Position numbers and translations under genes: made by a program
NCBI RefSeq assembly: GCF_932276165.1
Contig: NC_064011.1
Coordinates: 4,853,501-4,917,500, forward strand
Length of the DNA stretch: 64,000 bases
Origin: Plutella xylostella
Taxonomy: Eukaryota; Arthropoda; Insecta; Lepidoptera; Plutellidae
Reading direction: 5' to 3'
Shown: one piece after another, positions 57,522-64,000 of the stretch
How positions within the stretch are numbered: position 1 is the first letter of the stretch
How the letters are laid out: each line of letters starts with the position of its first letter
The notes under the pieces: model-generated
Told to the model about the DNA's origin: nothing
Seen by the model: the letters and a program-made list of their open reading frames with translations, nothing else
The model's database searches: none

Positions 57522-57950
57522 GTGAGTACAGTTTTGAGTACAACAAGTACATGTTGAGTACAATAATGAGTACAATGAGTACAGCTAGTATAATTAGTGC
57601 GAGAGTGCGTTTATATTGAGAACAATAATTTTGAGTACATTGATTACAGTGTCGTTGAGTACAGTGAGTACGTGAGTACAATGTTGAGTACAGTCAGTAC
57701 ATATTGAGCACAGTGAGTGCAGTAGGTGAGAGAGTGCGTTTTTGTTGAGTAAAGTGAGAAGGTTTACGTTGAGTACAATTTGTGCGTTGATTACAGAGAG
57801 TACATGTTGAGTGGAAAGTGGGTATAGTTTTACATTGAGTGCTTAGGGTAAATAGTAAGTACGTTAGGTATGAGTACTGTGAGTATGTTGAGTACAGTTA
57901 GTATAAAAGTACTTAAGTTTACATTGAGTATTGTGATTATATTGATGACG
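57522..57950 (+). repeat. GAGTACA word array starting at the exon D splice donor
   Basis: From the donor GTGAGTACAG onward the intron repeats TTGAGTACA / CAGTGAGTAC at irregular spacing for more than 400 bases, with about fourteen exact GAGTAC and many one-off variants. Several, such as CAGTGAGTAC and CGTGAGTACA, are full 5' splice-site lookalikes. Confidence 0.85.
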
Positions 57951-58234
57951 CTTCCCTGCAATTTAAATGTAGTGATTGCTATTTAAAAACACTACCGGAA
58001 ATACCATGTACTGAAACAATGATACGGGAGACACATTTTAGGTTTTAACTGTAATAGTAGTAGTAATTTGCTGTCTCGGTGTAATTCCAAGCTTATTTAT
58101 GCACTTACACTCTGTACATAGATAGATATTCAATAGGTACATTATACAGCGTGTTCTCGATCCGTATCGCTTCGGGATCCGTGACTAAACAGATTTAGAG
58201 CGAACTCGGAGTTGGTACGGAGATGTGTCCAGGG

Positions 58235-58732
58235 TAGGGCATGCAATACCGCAATACCGGTTTTCGTAATACCGGTATTAGGGACATCATTCACGCTTTT
58301 TTCAATACCGGTATTGAAAGTTAATACCGGTATTGAAGTAATACCGGAATTGGACTTTTTTAGGCTATAATAAAGCGATTAAGATATAGTATTCCTATGT
58401 ACTGTGAAAGCGCACTTGTTTCCAACCGTTTGATGCAGTTTTCGCCTTTGATATCTACTGTTGACCATGCGTAAACGGACACTGGATGTAAAAATAATAA
58501 TTTATTGTAAAATTTAAACTCTAATACTCAATTCTCGTAAAAATCTAGTACAAAATACTGAATTTCATTGCTTTTTCTCGTTTTATTTTAACCTATACGA
58601 CCTTTAATCACAATATATGCCATTTATTACAAGGAAATCTAATACCGGTATTAATACCGGGATCCCGGTATTGAGTTGCAATACCGGAACTCAATACCGG
58701 TATTGAAAATAGTTCCGGTATTGCATGCCCTA
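58235..58732. mobile_element. hAT-like MITE with AATACCGGTATT words, 8-bp duplication
   Basis: 498 bp between two perfect GTCCAGGG 8-mers (58227-58234, 58733-58740). Terminal TAGGGCATGCAATACCG is complementary to the right end GGTATTGCATGCCCTA. Both subterminal regions are packed with the palindrome AATACCGGTATT. 8-bp duplication and short ends with TAGGG suit hAT transposons (established for that superfamily); the name is inferred. No transposase frame. Confidence 0.85.
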
Positions 58733-58978
58733 GTCCAGGGGCTAACGTTGTTGCAGTACAGGCGGAACCACTAGTCAATGTAACTAAAGACCAAATATAA
58801 GCCAAAGGTTTATTCAGCATCATACAAATACAGTCACACCATTCATCTAAATTAATAATAATTTTAAGAGTAAGAAGAAGAACACCTGGTACTTTTTATT
58901 TTTAAATGAGTACAATTACAAATTTTCAACTTCAATGACTATATTAATTAGGGCTGATTTCTTAATAGTCTGATGAAT

Positions 58979-59130
58979 GTTTATTTATTTATTTATTTAA
59001 TTCTTTATTGCACAAATATAAAAATACATGTACAAAAGGTGGGCTTAATGCTAAGAGCATTTTCTACCAGCCAACCTACAGGAGGTGCAGGAAAACAAGT
59101 ACAAAGATGTGCAAAAAAAAAAAAACGAAA
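58979..59130 (+). repeat. Repeat R-B (LINE-like tail)
   Basis: Preceded by (TTTA)n, with TGGGCTTAATGCTAAGAGCA and CTACCAGCCAACCTACAGGA, ending in an A-run. Same family as 30380-30480. Confidence 0.5.
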
Positions 59131-59249
59131 AAGTATGTAAGATGAAAAAACTAAAAACTAAATAGTCACTTAATAATTATCTTAATATATAATAACAATA
59201 CATTCAAATAATTATATAAATTTATAAATATAATAAATAAAAATATAAA

Positions 59250-59495
59250 TATGTGGGGACATCTCACACACGGCCATCCGACCCCAAGCTAGGCAGAACC
59301 TGTGTTATGGGTGTCGGACAGCTGATATATCTACACAAATACATAGATATATAGATACTAAATATAAATATCAACATCCAAGACCCGAGTACAAATATCT
59401 GTGTTTAAACAAATATCTGCCCCAGCCGGGAATCGAACCCGGGACCTTCGGCTCAGTAGTCAGGGTCACTAACCACTACGCCATTCGGTCGTCAA
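59250..59495 (-). mobile_element. SINE-A, tail type 1
   Basis: Complete minus-strand copy: ATGTGGGGACATCTCACACA at its 3' end and CCACTACGCCATTCGGTCGT at its head, with an intact box B (GGGAATCGAACCCGGG on plus). Confidence 0.85.
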
Positions 59496-59892
59496 GGATA
59501 ATATACATATAATTTTAGGATGTAATGTATAATATATAATGTTATCTGAGGAATAAAATTGTTGCTGTCACAGTCTAATACCAACATTCAGACGCGACAG
59601 CATCAGTCCTCCCCAGTTAACTTTTATCTAACTATTGAAAAATTAGGCCTTAGTAAAATAAAGAAGACAAAACCTTCGCTGTATTTTATTATCTTGATTG
59701 CAATACGCAGAAACAACGCTAGATTTTGGATGCGGTTATTTTAGTGAAATGAAATATACCTTCATAAAAATACGTATTAAAATCGAACATAAACACTCTT
59801 GGTTACTTAAAAATACACGTCCGAAATATAAGTTAATTTGAGAAGCAGTTAAACTTCCATTGTTTAATTTATTAAATTATGAAAAAAAAAAA

Positions 59893-60147
59893 AAAACACG
59901 CACTCACGCCTTGTACTAATGTACTCACTTGCGGGGTAGGCAGAGGTGCATTGCTGCACCCACTTTTCGCCAGTGTTATGTTAGTCCCAATGTAATAGGG
60001 GGCGGGCCTATTGCCATTTTACGGGCACATCCAAGACCCGAGAACAAATATCTGTGTTTAAACAAATATCTGCCCCAGCCGGGAATCGAACCCGGGACCA
60101 TCGGCACAGTAGTCAGGGTCACTAACCACTACGCCATTCGGTCGTCT
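59893..60147 (-). mobile_element. SINE-A, tail type 2
   Basis: Complete minus-strand copy, with the A-run appearing as (A)n on plus before CACGCACTCACGCCTTGTAC, and the head at ACGCCATTCGGTCGTC. The plus-strand open frame through it is SINE sequence, not a gene. Confidence 0.85.
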
Positions 60148-62010
60148 GGTCAAATTATGACTGGTATTTTTAAAACAGTTTTCTCGCCGAGTGTACACTG
60201 TGTGCATGGCCCAATCTGGCGTGGAACTCCTAAGTCCGCAACTAAAGTCTATGTAGTATAGGGAAGAATATTGTCAGTGATACAGCAGAAGGACATTTAA
60301 TTTTTTGAAAATATCTACTAAATAATTTCTTGCTAACATCAACGTAAAATAATTCATGAACAAAATTTCCCCATATTATGAATTAAATAAAATACATTTT
60401 ATCTCGAAACCTACTAAAACTACTTTTTCATTTTTAAATAGACAGAGACATATCAAAACTGCCTCCAACGCGAGCACTGATAAAATTTCAGCCTGTATTT
60501 CAGCTTTTGTACAGACGGGGGCATTCGCATAGCGTATCACTTTGAACTTTGTAACGTTCTTAATTTCTGGGTTGTACGAGTCAAATTTCAACAGTAAGAA
60601 ATTGCATTTATAATGGCGTCAACTGTAGACTTGTAGTACTAGATATCAGCTTATGTTGTTTGTATGTATTGTCTACTTCATACATACTTTAGTTGTGTTT
60701 TGTTAAAACTTCGAGTGTAATGTTCAGAAAATTCGATATCATCTTATGTTAGTACGCATAAAAGTGTGAGAGATCTTTTGATTGTAGCTTGTCTTTTGGG
60801 TACTGAAGAAAGAGTATTTTACCTACTATGAAATAGACTGAATATTAATTACCTCTTCTAGTGCATTTATACCCTGAACATTAGTTAAAGAAACCGATTT
60901 TTTCACAATTTATACTATTTACTAAGTTTGTTTTTCCTTCTAATATTTTTTCATCATAGTCATTAATTAATCACAAAATTATTTTTTCTGGCGACTACAT
61001 AAATATATACCAAAATAAATTAAAAATACATTATCAGGCAGTTAATGTTACAGTAATCCAAACAGTTCACGAAGTGGCGGCCGGTGAACATCCGGACTTA
61101 TCCGGTTTAAACCGGATTCGACCGGGTCAGTTGAAAGTTCGCTCTCTAATCCTTTATTGAAGTGTTAGGATTCCGAATTCCACCGGACTTTGGCCCAGTT
61201 CCCTGGGTCCGGGTGTTGCTAATCCGATTTTGAGAGACTTAGGCCTGGTTTCACCATAGCCTGTTAGATCATTAACACTCCTGTTACATCTTAATGTCAT
61301 CAATAATTATACATCATATCCATATTAAATTTTTGACAGATGTGTCAATACAAAAGTCAGCAACTAATCCACTGGTAATGACTTAATAGAGTATGGTGAA
61401 AATGGAGCTTACGCGTTTGGAAAGATAGGTAGATAGATATAAGACTCGTAGATAGATTAAAGTAACGATTTGTATTGTAACTTAATTAGGGTTCAAAAGA
61501 CGAAAGCGATATCTGTATAGATGGAATAAGAGATTGAGATTTATCTGGACAATAATGATGATTTACATACCTGTAAATAGGTATTGTTTTTCCAAAAAAA
61601 CTATCTCCAGAGTGTTTCAAACTCAACTTAGGTACATGTTTGATATACCTATTATATTTAAAGAAAGGTTAAAATATGCTAGTAAAATTTATAAGAAAAC
61701 TAAGATTTATTATGATAAATAATCTTTAAAAAAAATACTAAAATCTCTACTCTCGGATTCACAAAGAAAATTATCCTGCTAAATATGAAATTAAAGCGGG
61801 AAACCCTGTTAAATTATGAATTAAAACACCTCTTGGAATTAAATCTATAAATTTTCGCCGCCCACAGCTCACGTCGCATGCATAAAAGATCGCCGGTAAT
61901 AATGCATGAATGAAAACACTGAAAATACATGCTTTAGAAATTGTTTAAAAGCTCTTCGTGGTGAAGGAAAACATCGTGAGGAAACCTGTGCGGTTACCAC
62001 CACCGAATAT

Positions 62011-62110
62011 TAGCAATTAACAATACTTTAGCAATACTGATGTAACTTGTATGGATCTGACAGATGTTTGACAGGCGAACGACGATTCTTGTTATGGATT
62101 GTTAATTGCT
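62011..62110. mobile_element. MITE TAGCAATTAACAAT, copy 2
   Basis: Ends TAGCAATTAACAATAC and ATTGTTAATTGCTA, with TTGACAGGCGAACGACG inside, as at 5057-5173. Confidence 0.75.
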
Positions 62111-62274
62111 AAAGTCTGTTTTTTAATTTCAGATACGACATATTCTGAACGGTTCATCAACAGTCGATTGTCCCGCCAATAGAACGATACGTCACTTAAT
62201 CGCGGGACAATCGACTGTTTTTGAACCGCTCAGATTCTGACATTTTAGTATATGAGATTAAAAAACAGACTTTA
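62111..62274. mobile_element. Hairpin AAAGTCTGTTTTTTAAT, adjacent to the previous MITE
   Basis: Left AAAGTCTGTTTTTTAAT, right ATTAAAAAACAGACTTT, with a second inverted pair inside (AACAGTCGATTGTCCCG / CGGGACAATCGACTGTT). It abuts the preceding hairpin without a gap. Confidence 0.8.
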
Positions 62275-62317
62275 ATGTATGTAATCATTGTTGGTGATGG
62301 TACGATAGAATTCTGAT

Positions 62318-62495
62318 TTTTCTGATGCGATGTACGTACTTCAATATTGCAAGAGCGTCATTAAGATAGCCTTTTCCTTTTGGAGTAATCTAGTGCTATT
62401 TTCACTAGAACTTTTTGCTTCTAGTGTATTAAATATATTCATTCAATTCAAAAAATATATGTATTCATTAAATACTTCATTGCTTGCGAGTGTAT
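62318..62495. mobile_element. CACTCACGAGCAATG MITE, decayed
   Basis: TTGCAAGAGCGTCATTAAGA, TTTTGGAGTAATCTAGTGCT and TTCATTGCTTGCGAGTGTA follow the family order; the left end is lost. Confidence 0.5.
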
Positions 62496-62688
62496 TAAAA
62501 AACTAAAGGTGCAAAAATAGCTGCAGCGGCGCGATTGAGCGTCAAAAAAACTTCAAAATAAATAATCAAAAAAGCACCTCGTCGTTTCGTTCGTCGGTAC
62601 TTTACCTATGAAAAGAAAAAATAAAAACTGAGGGTGCTATTTTTTATCGTTGTGGTTCCACATCTAAACAAAGATAATATAATTTTAA

Positions 62689-62866
62689 GGTAAGCGTCCA
62701 CGTTTTGGCTTCGTGCGCAACGCACGCATCGCATTCAGTATTCTTTGTATAGAAACTCACACAAGTGCTTCCACTTCATGGGCATTGCCGAAGCCGTTTC
62801 TCCATGCATTTACGACAATCCGTTTGGTCCGATACTTACGATACCGATGGGTGGGCAGACACTTTA
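62689..62866. mobile_element. MITE, GGTAAGCGTC family, copy 3
   Basis: Starts GGTAAGCGTCCACG and shares ACGCATCGCATTCAGTATTC and AATCCGTTTGGTCCGATAC with 2853-3026. Confidence 0.65.
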
Positions 62867-62896
62867 GGCTTCTTTAGCACTGAAAGGGGTCATGGT

Positions 62897-63165
62897 TGAC
62901 GGTCGAATGGCGTAGTGGTTAGTGGCCCTGACTGCTATGCCGAAGGTCCCGGGTTCGATTCCCGGCTGGGGCAGATATTTGTTTAAAGACAGATATTTGT
63001 ACTCGGGTCTTGGGTGTTGATATTTATATTTAGTATCTATCTATCTATGTATTTGTGTAGATATATCAGCTGTCCGAGACCCATAACACTGGTTCTGCCT
63101 AGCTTGGGGTCGGATGGCCGTGTGTCAGATGTCCCCACCTATTTATATTATTTATTTATGGTTCC
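62897..63165 (+). mobile_element. SINE-A, tail type 1
   Basis: Head GACGGTCGAATGGCGTAGTG, box B GGTTCGATTCCC, tail to GATGTCCCCACC and (TTATTTA)n. The 118-codon plus frame that begins here is SINE followed by R-A. Confidence 0.85.
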
Positions 63166-63289
63166 CACATTTCTACCACGGAACCCTTACCAGAAGGCCG
63201 TGGGTCCCATAAAAATTAAAGGCACAGATGCAGACGCAAAATGGTTCACAGTACGGCCTCGGCCCGAGGTTTACACTAGCTTGGCAATA

Positions 63290-63575
63290 ATGACAACGTT
63301 AAAAACCCCCGAGATTCAACAGGTCAAAAATATGGCTATGGTTAAGAAAACTTTAGGTCCCATTAGATAGCTATAGCCCAAAAAATAGTAATCGAAAATC
63401 GGTTCAGCCGTTAGGGAGCTGTACTACCACAGACAGTTTGGCACGTTAAACGTATAACACCCGTCTTTTTTGTCAGGGGTTAAAAACGAACGAACGAGAG
63501 CGGTCATGGAATCGGCACGTATAATACGACAAGATAGAGTCGTTGTTGACGCAACAGCACTCCTAATCTTCCCTA
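63290..63575 (-). repeat. Repeat R-A followed by an R-C end
   Basis: CGAAAATCGGTTCAGCCGTT at 63380-63410 is an intact version of the foldback target site. After GTTAAAAACGAACGAACGAG the sequence matches the R-C end at 28160-28230 (GATAGAGTCGT). Confidence 0.65.
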
Positions 63576-64000
63576 GAGTGACCACTGACCACCTGCAGTG
63601 GAAAAAACACTAAAAAATATACAGCCATTTTCCGTTTTTCATATCGAAAACGTTCTCTCGGCTGTAACTTCATTTTAGAAAAAAAAAGTTTTTTTATCGT
63701 GCCTATCTATATGGGTTTTTAGTACATTTACTGCCAAAGCGGGGAAAGACGAAAGATTGTTTAGGTTTCACTTGAATTTATAGGTTAATAATCTTTTTAC
63801 TTTGCTGTAGTCGTGTTAAAATTCAGCCTAGGTAAAATGGATTACATATTTTTGTATTTTGTTTTTGACAGTGCATACTTGTTTTCGGGGCAGTGCTAAA
63901 ATTGAGCATTGGTATTTTTAGAACATTATAGCTTTATTTACTTGATAAAATTATAAACCCAATTACAGAAATGTACTTGCTCTCAACATTTTGACAGTGC

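Larger units (their letters stand above)
57522..64000 (+). other. sm: Start of the downstream intron
   Basis: Opens GTGAGTAC. It contains the word array, a hAT-like MITE, SINE-A copies, hairpin MITEs and repeats R-A and R-C. I see nothing identifiable in most of 60260-61950 and 63580-64000, and found no exon for RRM3. Confidence 0.75.

Noticed and set aside
57343..57681. 112-codon minus-strand ORF with cysteine and membrane-like segments
   Set aside because: It is antisense to exon D and the GAGTACA array, which creates the repetitive C/Y/T composition.
59929..60261. 110-codon plus-strand ORF as a gene
   Set aside because: It is the complement of a SINE-A2; similar frames appear at every copy (6868, 34925).
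63014..63370. 118-codon plus-strand ORF
   Set aside because: It runs through a SINE-A tail and repeat R-A; no protein family resemblance.

Overview
The window is AT-rich, densely repeat-filled animal DNA, most likely from a moth or butterfly. Three things point there: short Helitron-like elements ending in CTAG of a kind common in Lepidoptera, several lepidopteran-type tRNA-derived SINEs, and RTE-type LINE tails. It is not compact prokaryotic or viral DNA. Almost every short open reading frame is chance or sits in repeat sequence.

I recognise one host gene. Four small plus-strand exons (13475-13560, 22882-22978, 40225-40279, 57438-57521) join in one frame and encode the second half of RRM2 and the start of the following linker of an hnRNP L family protein, the ortholog of Drosophila smooth (sm). 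Both ends of the gene lie outside the window. The introns are about 9.3, 17.2 and 17.2 kb, and the partial flanking introns are at least 13.5 kb (left) and 6.5 kb (right). The first complete intron (13561-22881) has the textbook signals of a minor-spliceosome AT-AC intron: ATATCCTTT at its start, and CCTTAAC twelve bases before a terminal AC. The reading frame across the junction requires exactly those sites.

Everything else is mostly intron filled by mobile DNA. 1-13474: RTE tail, SINEs, hairpin MITEs and a 5'-truncated LINE carrying a 541-codon reverse transcriptase ORF on the minus strand. 13561-22881 (U12 intron): a 4.6-kb foldback element with 1-kb inverted arms, bounded by the perfect 8-bp duplication AATCGGTT, which has split an older repeat and was itself later hit by a SINE. 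22979-40224: a 22-bp minisatellite just after the exon, nested MITEs, Helitron-like elements (one with a tripled 148-bp unit) and a 0.76-kb word-repeat foldback element. 40280-57437: fewer recognisable repeats, LINE and Helitron copies and a tandem pair of MITEs. 57522-64000: an array of GAGTACA words that begins at the exon's own 5' splice site, a hAT-like MITE with 8-bp duplication GTCCAGGG, and SINEs.

The strongest observations are the AT-AC intron inside an RNA-binding domain of a splicing regulator, the large nested foldback element, and the splice-donor-like array. No CRISPR array, operon, rRNA or convincing functional tRNA gene is visible; the tRNA-like stretches are SINE heads.
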